In this document: one piece after another, positions 26,811-37,093 of the stretch
Numbering within the stretch: position 1 is the first letter of the stretch
Layout: each line of letters begins with the position of its first letter
Assembly: GCA_029946065.1 (NCBI GenBank)
Contig: JAQSDU010000017.1
Location: 62,001-126,000, forward strand
Origin: Flavobacterium sp.
Lineage (GTDB): Bacteria > Bacteroidota > Bacteroidia > Flavobacteriales > Flavobacteriaceae
Direction: 5' to 3'
DNA: 64,000 nucleotides
Made by a program: the position numbers and the translations under genes
The notes under the pieces: model-generated
The model's database searches: none
What the model was told of the DNA's origin: nothing
Seen by the model: the letters and a program-made list of their open reading frames with translations, nothing else

Positions 26811-29663
26811 ATGCCAAAAGACAACTCCATCAAATCGGTTTTAATTATAGGTTCAGGGCCAATCGTAATCGGACAGGCATGCGAATTCGATTATGCAGGC
26901 TCCCAATCGGCGCGCTCTATTCGGGAGGAAGGTATCGAAGTGATATTAATCAACTCGAATCCAGCAACGATTATGACCGATCCATCCATGGCGGATCATG
27001 TGTATTTATTGCCGTTGACTACAAAATCAATCATCCAAATCCTTAAAGAGCATCCGCAGATTGATGCTGTTTTGCCAACAATGGGCGGGCAAACCGCTTT
27101 AAACCTTTGCCTTGAAGCAGATGAAAAGGGCATTTGGGAAGATTTCGGTGTCAAATTAATCGGAGTTGACATTAATGCCATCAATATAACCGAAGACCGC
27201 GAGCAGTTCAAGCAATTGCTCGAAAAAATCGGGGTGCCAACTGCACCGGCAAAAACCGCGACTTCATTCTTAAAAGGAAAGGAAATCGCACAAGAATTCG
27301 GATTCCCACTCGTTATCCGTCCGTCATTTACGCTTGGCGGAACCGGAGCAGCTTTTGTACATACAAAAGAAGAATTCGACGAAAAATTAACCTACGGACT
27401 GGAAATGTCCCCAATTCACGAAGTGCTTATTGATAAAGCATTGATCGGATGGAAAGAATATGAATTGGAACTTTTACGGGACAAAAATGATAATGTCGTT
27501 ATTATTTGTTCTATTGAAAATATGGATCCAATGGGTATTCATACTGGAGACTCTATCACTGTTGCACCGGCAATGACACTTTCTGATACAACTTTCCAGA
27601 AACTGCGTGACATGGCGATTTTAATGATGCGGAGTATTGGAAATTTTGCGGGAGGTTGTAATGTGCAATTCGCGGTTTCACCTGATGAAAAGGAAGATAT
27701 TGTGGCGATTGAAATCAACCCACGTGTTTCAAGATCTTCTGCATTGGCCTCAAAAGCGACAGGCTATCCAATTGCAAAAATCGCTTCGAAACTGGCTTTA
27801 GGTTATAATTTAGATGAATTACAAAATCAGATTACCAAGTCAACTTCTGCTTTATTCGAGCCGACTTTGGATTATGTAATCGTAAAAATACCACGTTGGA
27901 ATTTCGATAAATTCGAAGGTGCCGATCGTACTTTAGGCTTACAGATGAAATCGGTAGGTGAGGTGATGGGTATAGGGCGCTCGTTCCAGGAAGCGCTTCA
28001 CAAAGCCACGCAATCTCTTGAAATCAAAAGAAATGGGTTGGGTGCCGACGGTAAAGGCTATAAAAATTACGAGCAGATTATTGAGAAACTTACTTTTGCA
28101 AGTTGGGACCGTGTTTTCGTGATTTACGACGCCATTCAAATGGGAATTCCTTTGAGTCGCATACACGAAATCACTAAAATTGATATGTGGTTCCTGAAAC
28201 AATACGAGGAATTGTATTCGCTTGAAAAGGAAATTTCCAACTATAAAATTGACACTTTACCAAAAGAATTGCTGTTAGAAGCCAAACAAAAAGGCTTTGC
28301 CGACAGACAAATTGCACACATGATGAAATGCCTCGAAAGCCAGGTTTATAAACTTCGTGAGGAACAAAAAGTCAATCGTGTTTATAAATTGGTGGATACT
28401 TGTGCTGCAGAATTTAAAGCGCTTACCCCTTACTATTACTCTACTTTTGAAGCAGAAATAGAAACGGCCAACGGCGAAAAATACGTGCATAACGAAAGCA
28501 TCGTCACCGACAAAAAGAAAGTCGTAGTTTTAGGTTCCGGACCCAACAGAATCGGTCAGGGCATCGAATTTGATTATTCATGTGTTCACGGTGTTTTGGC
28601 AGCAAAAGAATGTGGATACGAAACCATTATGATCAATTGTAATCCCGAAACAGTTTCGACCGATTTTGATACAGCTGACAAATTGTATTTTGAACCGGTT
28701 TTCTGGGAACATATATATGACATTATTCGCCACGAGAAACCCGAAGGCGTAATCGTGCAATTGGGCGGGCAAACTGCGTTGAAATTAGCAGAAAAACTGT
28801 CGAAATACGGCATCAAAATATTAGGAACTAGCTTTGATGCGCTAGATTTAGCCGAAGACAGAGGAAGATTTTCAGAGTTGCTCACAGCGCTTAACATTCC
28901 ATTTCCAAAATTCGGAATTGCGGAAACGGCTGATGAAGCATCGGCGCTTGCAGATGTTTTGGATTTTCCTTTACTCGTGCGTCCATCCTATGTTTTGGGC
29001 GGACAAGGCATGAAAATTGTCATCAATAAACAAGAACTGGAAGAACATGTCATCGACTTGCTGAAAAGTATTCCCGGTAATAAATTACTGCTCGATAATT
29101 ATCTCGACGGCGCAATTGAGGCAGAAGCTGATGCGATTTGCGACGGTGAGAATGTTTATATTATCGGGATTATGGAGCATATAGAACCTTGTGGTATCCA
29201 CTCAGGCGATTCGAATGCAACTTTACCGCCATTCAATCTTGGACCATTTGTGATGCAGCAGATTAAAGACCATACGAAAAAAATCGCATTGGCATTAAGA
29301 ACTGTAGGTTTAATCAACATACAATTCGCTATCAAGGATGATACGGTTTATATCATCGAAGCGAATCCACGCGCATCGAGAACAGTGCCATTTATTGCGA
29401 AAGCTTATGGTGAACCGTATGTAAATTATGCGACAAAAGTAATGTTGGGTGTGAATAAAGTGACGGATTTTAAGTTTAACCCTCAGTTAAAAGGCTTTGC
29501 CATAAAGCAACCAGTGTTTTCTTTTAGTAAATTCAAAAATGTCAATAAGGCTTTAGGGCCAGAAATGAAATCGACTGGCGAAAGCATTTTGTTTATCGAC
29601 GATTTGAAAGACGACCAGTTTTATGAGTTGTATTCGAGAAGGAAGATGTATTTGAGTAAGTAA
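26811..29663 (+). CDS. carB: Carbamoyl-phosphate synthase large subunit, without allosteric domain
   Basis: A 950-aa synthase subunit that makes carbamoyl phosphate for pyrimidines and arginine from bicarbonate, ammonia and two ATP. Both ATP-grasp halves are present: the first (about 1-400) begins VLIIGSGPIVIGQACEFDYAG, a linker/oligomerisation part follows (about 400-550), and the second (about 560-935) begins VVVLGSGPNRIGQGIEFDYS. The protein stops just after GPEMKSTGES and a short tail, where the usual family has another 120 or so residues forming the MGS allosteric domain. No remnant follows the stop. carA is not in this window. Confidence 0.96.
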   Translation: MPKDNSIKSVLIIGSGPIVIGQACEFDYAGSQSARSIREEGIEVILINSNPATIMTDPSMADHVYLLPLTTKSIIQILKEHPQIDAVLPTMGGQTALNLCLEADEKGIWEDFGVKLIGVDINAINITEDREQFKQLLEKIGVPTAPAKTATSFLKGKEIAQEFGFPLVIRPSFTLGGTGAAFVHTKEEFDEKLTYGLEMSPIHEVLIDKALIGWKEYELELLRDKNDNVVIICSIENMDPMGIHTGDSITVAPAMTLSDTTFQKLRDMAILMMRSIGNFAGGCNVQFAVSPDEKEDIVAIEINPRVSRSSALASKATGYPIAKIASKLALGYNLDELQNQITKSTSALFEPTLDYVIVKIPRWNFDKFEGADRTLGLQMKSVGEVMGIGRSFQEALHKATQSLEIKRNGLGADGKGYKNYEQIIEKLTFASWDRVFVIYDAIQMGIPLSRIHEITKIDMWFLKQYEELYSLEKEISNYKIDTLPKELLLEAKQKGFADRQIAHMMKCLESQVYKLREEQKVNRVYKLVDTCAAEFKALTPYYYSTFEAEIETANGEKYVHNESIVTDKKKVVVLGSGPNRIGQGIEFDYSCVHGVLAAKECGYETIMINCNPETVSTDFDTADKLYFEPVFWEHIYDIIRHEKPEGVIVQLGGQTALKLAEKLSKYGIKILGTSFDALDLAEDRGRFSELLTALNIPFPKFGIAETADEASALADVLDFPLLVRPSYVLGGQGMKIVINKQELEEHVIDLLKSIPGNKLLLDNYLDGAIEAEADAICDGENVYIIGIMEHIEPCGIHSGDSNATLPPFNLGPFVMQQIKDHTKKIALALRTVGLINIQFAIKDDTVYIIEANPRASRTVPFIAKAYGEPYVNYATKVMLGVNKVTDFKFNPQLKGFAIKQPVFSFSKFKNVNKALGPEMKSTGESILFIDDLKDDQFYELYSRRKMYLSK

Positions 29664-29719
29664 TCAGTTCAGTATGCAAAACTAAAATTCAGGCACTATT
29701 AAATCATTCTAGGGATTTA

Positions 29720-30010
29720 TCAATTCAATTTTCTCTTGTAGAAAACATACCATAACCCCATTACCAATAGCCAAGTGATCATAAAGTCAAAAAATAAATT
29801 TCGCAAATTCCATCCAGAATTTGGAAACCCTGAATCAACAAAAAACTGATTGTAATATACTAAAGGAAAACCGATATCTAGTTTGTAAGTCTCATCGTTT
29901 TTATAATAATGCAAAGGATTGATTTGCAACAGCAGCGTCATAAACGAAATAGAAAAAAAGCATAAAACCGATAAAATCGTTCCTGAAATAAGCATTTTAA
30001 GTTTTTTCAT
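29720..30010 (-). CDS. Small two-helix membrane protein, hypothetical
   Basis: A 96-aa protein with two transmembrane helices (about 7-30 and 73-90) joined by a roughly 40-residue loop rich in aromatic and Asn residues. No family was recognised. It starts 9 nt after the stop of the methyltransferase gene on the same strand and so is probably co-transcribed with it. Confidence 0.6.
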   Translation of the reverse strand: MKKLKMLISGTILSVLCFFSISFMTLLLQINPLHYYKNDETYKLDIGFPLVYYNQFFVDSGFPNSGWNLRNLFFDFMITWLLVMGLWYVFYKRKLN

Positions 30011-30019
30011 ATTGTAATA

Positions 30020-30652
30020 TTATTTTTTCTGTGCAATCAGTATCAAATCAACTACTTTGGACCCATCTTTTGTAGGATAATCCTGGTATTGTTGGCTGAT
30101 TATTTCAAAACCATTTTCAAGAAGCGCTTCCTTAAGATAAGCTGCTTCGTGGAAATACATAAAAAGGGTGTGTTTTCCATTACTAGAAGTCTGCAGTCGT
30201 GATTTTTTATAATCATCTTCCATTGTGCTGAGGTAAAGTATGCCGTTTTCATTTAGCAATAAAGCGGCATCGGCAATCAACTGAATGGTTGCTTCTTTAG
30301 CAAGATAAGGCAGACAGAAACCGCACACAATGGCGTCAAATTGCTTGTCGATTTTAGATATTTCCAACGCATCCATCACTGCAAAATGAGCGTTTGGATT
30401 GTTGTTTTTCGCCAATTCAATCATGTTGGGAGCTACGTCAATTCCAAACAAATTTAAATCCGGACGCTTTTCGAGCAAGTATTTAGTAATGTTTCCGGGA
30501 CCACAGCCGATTTCCAAGACGGTTGCTTTTTCTTTCACAGCAGTGCAAAACAAGTCGAATGAATGGCTATACAAAGACACATCCATAAATTGTCGCTCAT
30601 AATCGGCAGCACAATGATTGAATACGGTTGCTGCGGGTTGGATTTGGTTCAT
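30020..30652 (-). CDS. Class I SAM-dependent methyltransferase
   Basis: A cytoplasmic protein of 210 aa with the Rossmann-like methyltransferase fold. Motif I is VLEIGCGPGN (near residue 45), the acidic residue after beta 2 is in LFGIDVAPNM, and motif IV is FDAIVCGFCLPYL. The substrate cannot be told. Only a small membrane-protein gene follows on the same strand. Confidence 0.92.
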   Translation of the reverse strand: MNQIQPAATVFNHCAADYERQFMDVSLYSHSFDLFCTAVKEKATVLEIGCGPGNITKYLLEKRPDLNLFGIDVAPNMIELAKNNNPNAHFAVMDALEISKIDKQFDAIVCGFCLPYLAKEATIQLIADAALLLNENGILYLSTMEDDYKKSRLQTSSNGKHTLFMYFHEAAYLKEALLENGFEIISQQYQDYPTKDGSKVVDLILIAQKK

Positions 30653-30882
30653 TTTTATGTTTTCAAATGACGAAGTTAAGAAAAATGTTTTTTTTGCGGA
30701 TGGTGAATTTTTTTTGAGGAAATTTACAGAGCCTTATGTGTTTATCTAAAAAATACCAATAAATAGATTTTTTAATATATATAATTTATTTATATAAAAT
30801 AATTGTGATTAAAATTATTTTATATTCTCAAAATGATTAATTTTAATGTAAGTAATTTATTATTAATCAAATATTGAGAATT

Positions 30883-31734
30883 ATGAAAAAAATTATCATT
30901 ACCCTATTGTTGCCATTTTTTGCAACTGCTCAAGTGGGCATTGGGACATCAAGCCCTGAAGGAGCCCTCGATATCAAGAATACCCAAAATGGTGTCTTGA
31001 TGGTGCGCACATCGCTCACTTCTGCCACAGACGTTACGACAATCACAAATCCAAATGGCGGTGCGCTTGTTGTAAGCACGATTGTATACAGCGACGGTTT
31101 GTCAGGTTTGAAACCTGCAGGTTATTATTTTTGGAGTGGGAGTAGTTGGTCGCCTATGAACAGCCTGAATACGCCTGGTGATATTAAATATGGTTTCCAG
31201 AATAGAGACCACGATGGTTGGTACCTGCTCAACGGAAGGGCAATTGCCGCTTTACCTACTTCGGTCCAGTCGACCGCTTTTGCGCTTGGGTTTACCACGA
31301 ATCTTCCTGATGCAACAGACAAATTTTTAAAAGGGAAAAGTACTTCGGAGACGATGGCCACTACAGTAGGAAGCAATTTGGTTACTTTAACCCAGGCAAA
31401 TCTTCCCAATTTTAATATGGGCGCCACCACAAGTTCAGACGGCAGCCATACACATACAGGAACCACTTCTACCGATGGTGCGCACACGCACAATTATGAT
31501 GGCTACACGGGTACCGGGCAATCCTTGCTCAATATTCTGGGTGTGACACTACAACAGCCTAACATTGTATCAAAATCTACGTCTTCAGCTGGATCACATT
31601 CCCATACATTAAACGTGACGGCAGCAGGTTCGCATTCGCATACTGTTACAGTAAACAGCGGCGGAAGCGGCACAGCGACAAATAACGTTCCTTTAAGTAT
31701 CGTGTCAAATGTATTTGTTTACTTGGGCACTTAA
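30883..31734 (+). CDS. Secreted histidine-rich protein, phage-collar-like repeats
   Basis: A 283-aa exported protein; the ATG at 30883 begins the signal MKKIIITLLLPFFATAQ. After it comes VGIGTSSPEGALDIKN, a start common to many Bacteroidetes surface and fibre-like proteins. The second half carries repeats with paired histidines, GSHTHTG, GAHTHN, GSHSHT and GSHSHTV, like the HxH repeats of phage tail-collar and short-fibre proteins that bind metal along a trimer axis. No phage genes surround it, so it is probably a host surface protein. No T9SS tail is seen. Confidence 0.75.
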   Translation: MKKIIITLLLPFFATAQVGIGTSSPEGALDIKNTQNGVLMVRTSLTSATDVTTITNPNGGALVVSTIVYSDGLSGLKPAGYYFWSGSSWSPMNSLNTPGDIKYGFQNRDHDGWYLLNGRAIAALPTSVQSTAFALGFTTNLPDATDKFLKGKSTSETMATTVGSNLVTLTQANLPNFNMGATTSSDGSHTHTGTTSTDGAHTHNYDGYTGTGQSLLNILGVTLQQPNIVSKSTSSAGSHSHTLNVTAAGSHSHTVTVNSGGSGTATNNVPLSIVSNVFVYLGT

Positions 31735-31969
31735 AATTAAAAAAACGTAATGGGTTGAACCGGATATCGTGCGTTCACAATCACATGGGAATATTATTTT
31801 TTGCAGTGCGATGCTGATTTCGCTGCGGTCGTGTCAAAGCAGTACAATCTTTCCGTCTGTTTTTTCCAATCAGGAATTGCCTTATATTTTATGCAAATAG
31901 CTCCTATCGTGGTTCAGTCTTCTGTAATTTTACTTACATTTATAGTCTGAAATAACCAAAAATATACCC

Positions 31970-34441
31970 ATGCGCAACTGTTTCTTTTTTACGTTCTTGT
32001 CGTTTACTACATTGTCATTTTCGCAAACCTACAAAGATCCGAAAGCTCATGTACAAGACCGAGTGGAAGATGCGCTGTCGCAAATGACACTCGAAGAAAA
32101 GATTGATTACATCGGTGGTTACAAGGATTTTTACATTCGAGGTATTGAAAGACTTGGCTTGCCTGAAATAAAAATGACAGATGGGCCTGTTGGAACGCGC
32201 AATTACGGCAGTACAACGGCATATCCGGCGTCAATACTCACTGCTGCGACTTGGGATAAATCGCTAGCGATGCAATTGGGTGTTGCACTTGGGAAAGACG
32301 CACGGGAACGCGGTGTACATATCTTGTTAGCACCAGGCGTCAATATCTACCGTTCCCCAATCAATGGCAGGAATTTTGAATATTTGGGTGAAGATCCATT
32401 TCTTGCTGGGAAAATGGCAAGTGCTTATATTAAAGGCGTTCAAAGTCAAAAAGTAGTTGCAACCGTAAAACATTTCGCTGCCAATAACCAGGAATGGGAT
32501 CGCAACAATGTGAGTTCTGATATGGACGAAAGAACGTTGCAGGAAATTTATCTTCCAGCGTTTAAAATGGCGGTGCAGGAAGGAAAAGTCGGTGCTGTCA
32601 TGAACAGTTATAATTTATTAGACGGCATCCATGCAACACAAAATAACCATCTTAATAATGACATTCTCAAAGGTGACTGGAAATTCGACGGCATTCTGAT
32701 GTCAGATTGGGTAGCCACTTACGATGGTGTTGCTGCTGCGAAAGGCGGACTTGACCTTGAAATGCCATCGGGTGCTTTTATGAACCGCGCTACACTTATA
32801 CCAGCAATACAAAAAGGCTCGCTTTCAGAAGCAGTTATCAATGACAAAGTACGCCGCATCCTTACGATTATCTTTAGATTTGGCTTTTATGATACACCAT
32901 ACACAGCGGTAGCAGAATTGAAACCCAATCCGGAAAACGAAAAAGTAGCACTTGATTTAGCCAGAAACGGTATCGTATTGCTTAAAAACGAAAAAGATAT
33001 TTTGCCGTTGTCAAAAAGCATAAAGACCATTGCACTTATAGGGCCTAATGCCGATGGGAATATTGCCGCCGGTGGCAGTTCTTTCACACATCCTTTTCAT
33101 TTTGTTTCATTGCTCGATGGAATTAAAGCAGCAGTTTCAGCAAAAATAATACACGTTAAAAATGCAATACCGACAATGGAATCGCATACTTCGGAATCTC
33201 CATTTTTTACAGAGCCGGGTTCTAAAATTGCCGGACTTACTGCCGCATATTTTGACAACAAAAACCTCGAAGGAAAGCCTGTAGATGTAAAAACAGACAC
33301 CAATATCAACTTTGACTGGCAAGGTGCACCAATTGTAAAAGGCATGCCGGAAGATCATTTTTCGATTCGTTTTACAGGTGTTGTACGTCCGAAGAAAACA
33401 GCGCTGTACAAATTTGCCGTTCGCGGTGACGATGGGTTTAGACTTGCTGTTGATGGTGAACAGGTCATCGATATGTGGTCGGATCACGCAGCAACTTTAA
33501 GGGTTGTGGAAAAGGAACTCGAAGCGGGGAAAGAATATAAAGTCAACCTTGAATTCTACGAAAACGGTGGCGATGCCCAAATTGCATTTGCCGTTTATAA
33601 CGAAGTAATTGATTTCTCAGAAGCCATCAAAGCTGCAAAATCAGCCGATGTAGCTATTGTTTCTATTGGTCATGATGAATCATCTGAAGGCGAAGGTTTT
33701 GATCGTACTTTTCAATTACCGCCATATCAAGAAGCACTTATTAACGCTGTCACAAAAGCCAATCCGAAAACAATAGTCGTGCTGAATGCCGGTGGAAATG
33801 TGTATATGGAAAAATGGCTGCCGTCTGTAAAAGGATTGATCCATGCTTGGTATCCAGGTCAGGAAGGTGGCACAGCATTAGCTGAAATTTTATTCGGCGA
33901 TGTCAATCCGTCTGGAAAATTACCGGCGAGTTTTGAGAAAAAATGGAGTGACAATCCGACTTTCGAAAACTATTATGACGTGGATGGCGACAAGCGTGTG
34001 TTCTACAAAGAAGGTCTAAATGTTGGTTACAGATATTACGATAAATCTAAAGTAAAACCACAATTCCCGTTTGGTTTCGGAATGTCATACACTACTTTCA
34101 AATATGCCAACCTGAGAATTTCAGGAGAAGAAACGACCAATATTACGGTCACTTTCGATATCACAAACACTGGTAGTTTTGACGGAGCAGAATCGGCACA
34201 AGTTTACATACACCAAAATAATACCCCGGTTGAAAGGCCAATGAAAGAATTGAAAGGTTTTACCAAAGTCTTCTTGAAAAAGGGTGAAACCAAAACGGTA
34301 ACGGTTAAACTGGATAAAGGCGCTTTTTCGTACTACAAAATCGAAAACAAAGCCTTTGGTTACGATGCAGGAGATTTTGAAATTATTGTAGGCGCATCTT
34401 CTGAAGATATTCGGTTAAAAGCAACAGTGAAAGTGAAATAA
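31970..34441 (+). CDS. Glycoside hydrolase family 3 beta-glucosidase with PA14 insert
   Basis: An 823-aa secreted enzyme (signal ending LSFSQ) that should remove terminal beta-linked sugars. The GH3 N-terminal domain has KHFAANNQEWDRNN (catalytic-pocket KH at about 167-168) and the nucleophile Asp in LMSDWVAT (D246). A PA14 carbohydrate-binding module is inserted in the C-terminal domain (about 405-540). A fibronectin-III-like domain ends the protein (about 745-820). It is a stand-alone gene without SusCD neighbours, so its substrate must be tested. Confidence 0.95.
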   Translation: MRNCFFFTFLSFTTLSFSQTYKDPKAHVQDRVEDALSQMTLEEKIDYIGGYKDFYIRGIERLGLPEIKMTDGPVGTRNYGSTTAYPASILTAATWDKSLAMQLGVALGKDARERGVHILLAPGVNIYRSPINGRNFEYLGEDPFLAGKMASAYIKGVQSQKVVATVKHFAANNQEWDRNNVSSDMDERTLQEIYLPAFKMAVQEGKVGAVMNSYNLLDGIHATQNNHLNNDILKGDWKFDGILMSDWVATYDGVAAAKGGLDLEMPSGAFMNRATLIPAIQKGSLSEAVINDKVRRILTIIFRFGFYDTPYTAVAELKPNPENEKVALDLARNGIVLLKNEKDILPLSKSIKTIALIGPNADGNIAAGGSSFTHPFHFVSLLDGIKAAVSAKIIHVKNAIPTMESHTSESPFFTEPGSKIAGLTAAYFDNKNLEGKPVDVKTDTNINFDWQGAPIVKGMPEDHFSIRFTGVVRPKKTALYKFAVRGDDGFRLAVDGEQVIDMWSDHAATLRVVEKELEAGKEYKVNLEFYENGGDAQIAFAVYNEVIDFSEAIKAAKSADVAIVSIGHDESSEGEGFDRTFQLPPYQEALINAVTKANPKTIVVLNAGGNVYMEKWLPSVKGLIHAWYPGQEGGTALAEILFGDVNPSGKLPASFEKKWSDNPTFENYYDVDGDKRVFYKEGLNVGYRYYDKSKVKPQFPFGFGMSYTTFKYANLRISGEETTNITVTFDITNTGSFDGAESAQVYIHQNNTPVERPMKELKGFTKVFLKKGETKTVTVKLDKGAFSYYKIENKAFGYDAGDFEIIVGASSEDIRLKATVKVK

Positions 34442-34453
34442 TTTTCAAGATTT

Positions 34454-34801
34454 TTACTTTACCATCAAATAAGTCGTTAGGTGTTTGATTTTGCCTTTTT
34501 CCATGTGGAAAACATCACAGAAAACAGCATTAAGCAAGCCACCGTTTTTCATTTTTCCTTGTACTGCGCCTTCGGCAATGACGATGTTGTTTTCTTCGAC
34601 CATTCGTAAAATTTGGATGGTAGGACTTCCGGTGAAATTCTCGTTTTCAATTTCACCGTCGAAAGCTGCTTTTCCTTCATGGCGGTAATGTCCTGGCATT
34701 TCCCAGACCACATCTTCGGTAAGGCAATTGAGGATTTTGTCATGGTCGCTAGCCCGAAATCCATCCATGTATTGTCGGACTGTGGTTTTGTTGGCTGACA
34801 T
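34454..34801 (-). CDS. NTF2/SnoaL-like protein
   Basis: A 115-aa cytoplasmic protein with the small cone-shaped NTF2-like fold: an N-terminal helix (TVRQYMDGFRASDHDKILNCL) followed by strands with EDVVWEMPG, VEENNIVIAEGAV and VFCDVFHMEKGKIKHLTTY. Members bind small ligands or act on them; some are isomerases or dehydratases. It is convergent with the GH3 gene, with 12 nt between the ends. The substrate is unknown. Confidence 0.88.
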   Translation of the reverse strand: MSANKTTVRQYMDGFRASDHDKILNCLTEDVVWEMPGHYRHEGKAAFDGEIENENFTGSPTIQILRMVEENNIVIAEGAVQGKMKNGGLLNAVFCDVFHMEKGKIKHLTTYLMVK

Positions 34802-34861
34802 AAATATTAATTTTAAGGATTTGTATATCGTTCAAACGTGTGAAGGTTGACGTAATTTCTA

Positions 34862-35815
34862 TTATCGCTGATTTTCCTTAAATCGATCGTTTCCAATTCT
34901 GAGAAACATCCAAGCCAATAAAATTTCCATAAACCATACAACAGTGCCACGCAATGGAAAATCATAAGTTCTTAAATTATCAATTGCAAGAGTAGAATAG
35001 GCATCATTTAAAGGCAATTGAATTTTTGGCACGAAATAAATAGCGGTAATTACAAAAATCCAAATATTTGCCAGCCAATAAATGACAATAAAATATCTTG
35101 GAAAAACTTTTGGACGCCACCAAAAAAGTGGAATGCTCAATAAAATAGGTAGAAAAGCAGGAATTAAAAAAGTTCCAAAAAAGCGTAATGGACTACTAGA
35201 ATTGCGATAAGCTAACCAGTCTGTATTTCCTATAACGCTCCAAAAAGGATAATTAACCCAACTTTCAATACCTCCGGTACCTTTTGAATAAAAAAGCGAA
35301 GCAAATACCAATATAAATAACCAACGACCAAATACTTTTGTGTTATTAGTATAAATATTAAGCATATAAAATACCAAAAGCATCTGAAAAATTGCAGGAA
35401 TTAATTCGAAATAAAAAGAAATTGGTAACAATTGTTTTTCTATTTCAAGTGTCAATCCGTTTGAAATCAAACTAACATGGATTGGATTTATAAAGATAAT
35501 CAAGGTTGCTACCGAAATAATTCCTAATAAAGCCGAAATCCCAATGATGCGTCTAGAAATGATTTCTGGGTTTTTAAAATATAAATAAACAGATGAAACA
35601 ACCATTAATATTGATGGAATTGTATTTACAAAAAACATTCTATCGTTGAAAACTTGAAAGACCATAGTTTTATTTTCGTGGATAGCAGAAAAAGTAGCAT
35701 AATCGAAGAAATATATCATCATAGTGTTTCCAAAATGATAAAACGATAAAACAAAGTAAATTAGTAATGCCCAAATTGAAGATTTTGGAATAGTAACACT
35801 GTTTGATTTTTTCAT
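34862..35815 (-). CDS. Polytopic membrane protein, hypothetical
   Basis: A 317-aa protein with about eight transmembrane helices (first two near 11-35 and 56-75, last near 290-310) and short loops. No charged active-site motif or known family was recognised. Its DNA looks more AT-rich than its neighbours. It is a single gene with a candidate -7 element (minus-strand TATATTTG at 35962-35969) about 147 nt upstream. Confidence 0.7.
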   Translation of the reverse strand: MKKSNSVTIPKSSIWALLIYFVLSFYHFGNTMMIYFFDYATFSAIHENKTMVFQVFNDRMFFVNTIPSILMVVSSVYLYFKNPEIISRRIIGISALLGIISVATLIIFINPIHVSLISNGLTLEIEKQLLPISFYFELIPAIFQMLLVFYMLNIYTNNTKVFGRWLFILVFASLFYSKGTGGIESWVNYPFWSVIGNTDWLAYRNSSSPLRFFGTFLIPAFLPILLSIPLFWWRPKVFPRYFIVIYWLANIWIFVITAIYFVPKIQLPLNDAYSTLAIDNLRTYDFPLRGTVVWFMEILLAWMFLRIGNDRFKENQR

Positions 35816-36035
35816 GATTTATTAATTATTATGTTATTTTCTGGTACACAATACTTTCTTGTAACTCATTATTTATCTACATGTAAAATATTTAGGTTGC
35901 GTTCTTTTATAATTTCATATCTATTCCGGTTTTCTTCGCGTATTTTGTAGTTGGCCTCTAACAAATATAATTTATTTTCATTTTCGATAAATTATTTTAG
36001 AAAGAAAATAGATAGCTTTACATTTTAAATTTCAA

Positions 36036-36998
36036 ATGAGAGCAAGTAAACGCATCAATACAAAAGCAACTACAGATAACAACACCGGATTTGGGACGAA
36101 TCCGGGTAGCTATGGCGGTCGTTTCATCAACAAAGACGGTTCTGCAAATATCGAAAAGCGCGGTCTTGCGTTTATGAACCGTATCAGTTGGTACCATACA
36201 ATGCTCGAAATGCCGCGTTGGAAATTTCTATTCATACTTTTTGCGTTCTATACGATCGTCAATTTTATTTTTGCTTGTATTTATTACGGTGTCGGCATTC
36301 AATATCTCAACGGCATCGAAACTACTGGTTCTGAATGGATTAAATTTGGGAAAGCTTATTTTTTTAGTGCACAGACTTTTACTACGGTTGGTTATGGGCA
36401 TATCAGTCCGAATGGCTTCCTAACGAGTGCAGTAGCTGCGACCGAAGCATTAGTCGGACTGCTCAGTTTTGCTATTGCTACCGGATTGTTTTTTGGAAGG
36501 TTCAGCCGTCCGCGGGCATTTTTGAAATTTTCACACAATGCCTTGATTGCGCCTTATAAAAATGGAAGTGCAGTAATGTTGCGGATGACGCCATACAAGA
36601 ACACCAATTTCACCGATGCCGAAGCGAAAATCACACTCGGTATGACCGTTGAGGAAAACGGAAAAATGACCAATAAATTCTTCACACTCGAACTCGAAAT
36701 GAGTCGCATTAATGCACTAACGCTGAGTTGGACTTTGGTGCATCACATTACTGAGAACAGTCCGTTTTTTAATTTTTCAAGAGAAGATTTTGAATCCGCA
36801 GAAGGCGAAATCATAGTTTTTGTAAAGACTTTCGACGAAATGTTCAGTACAACCGTAGCAGCGCGAACCTCCTACACACTCAGTGAATTTGTATATGGTG
36901 CGAAATTCGAATTGATGTACACCGAAAACGAAGACAACACTTCTACAATACTACATTTAGACAAACTGAATTCTTTTTACAAAGTCGATATGCCATAA
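36036..36998 (+). CDS. Inward-rectifier potassium channel (KirBac type)
   Basis: A 320-aa ion channel subunit. TM1 lies at about 65-87, the pore helix is near 108-116, the selectivity filter TVGYG is at 117-121, and TM2 is at about 132-155 (with GLLSFAIATGLFFGRFSRPRA at its cytoplasmic end). The C-terminal 150 or so residues form the beta-sandwich cytoplasmic domain of Kir channels, with a conserved RMTPYKNTNFTDAEAKITL stretch and ELEMSRIN. Function as a tetrameric K+ channel is firm; gating is not known. It is followed by a terminator. Confidence 0.95.
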   Translation: MRASKRINTKATTDNNTGFGTNPGSYGGRFINKDGSANIEKRGLAFMNRISWYHTMLEMPRWKFLFILFAFYTIVNFIFACIYYGVGIQYLNGIETTGSEWIKFGKAYFFSAQTFTTVGYGHISPNGFLTSAVAATEALVGLLSFAIATGLFFGRFSRPRAFLKFSHNALIAPYKNGSAVMLRMTPYKNTNFTDAEAKITLGMTVEENGKMTNKFFTLELEMSRINALTLSWTLVHHITENSPFFNFSREDFESAEGEIIVFVKTFDEMFSTTVAARTSYTLSEFVYGAKFELMYTENEDNTSTILHLDKLNSFYKVDMP

Positions 36999-37026
36999 AA
37001 AAAGGCCTCAATTGAGACCTTTTTTA
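36998..37026 (+). terminator. Terminator of the Kir channel gene
   Basis: AAAGGCCTC pairs with GAGACCTTT with one C-A mismatch around AATT, followed by six T residues. A run of A on the left makes it usable in both directions. Confidence 0.8.
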
Positions 37027-37093
37027 TTATTGAAATTCAATTTGTTTTCTATCACAGATTGCAATTGCCTTTTTAGCATTGATATTTACATTA

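Noticed and set aside
29600..29720. CarB as a frameshifted or truncated pseudogene
   Set aside because: It ends cleanly at a domain boundary, both ATP-grasp halves are intact, and no allosteric-domain sequence follows in any frame.
30883..31734. Collar-like protein as evidence of a prophage
   Set aside because: No tail, capsid, integrase or terminase genes are near, and the protein has a bacterial signal peptide.
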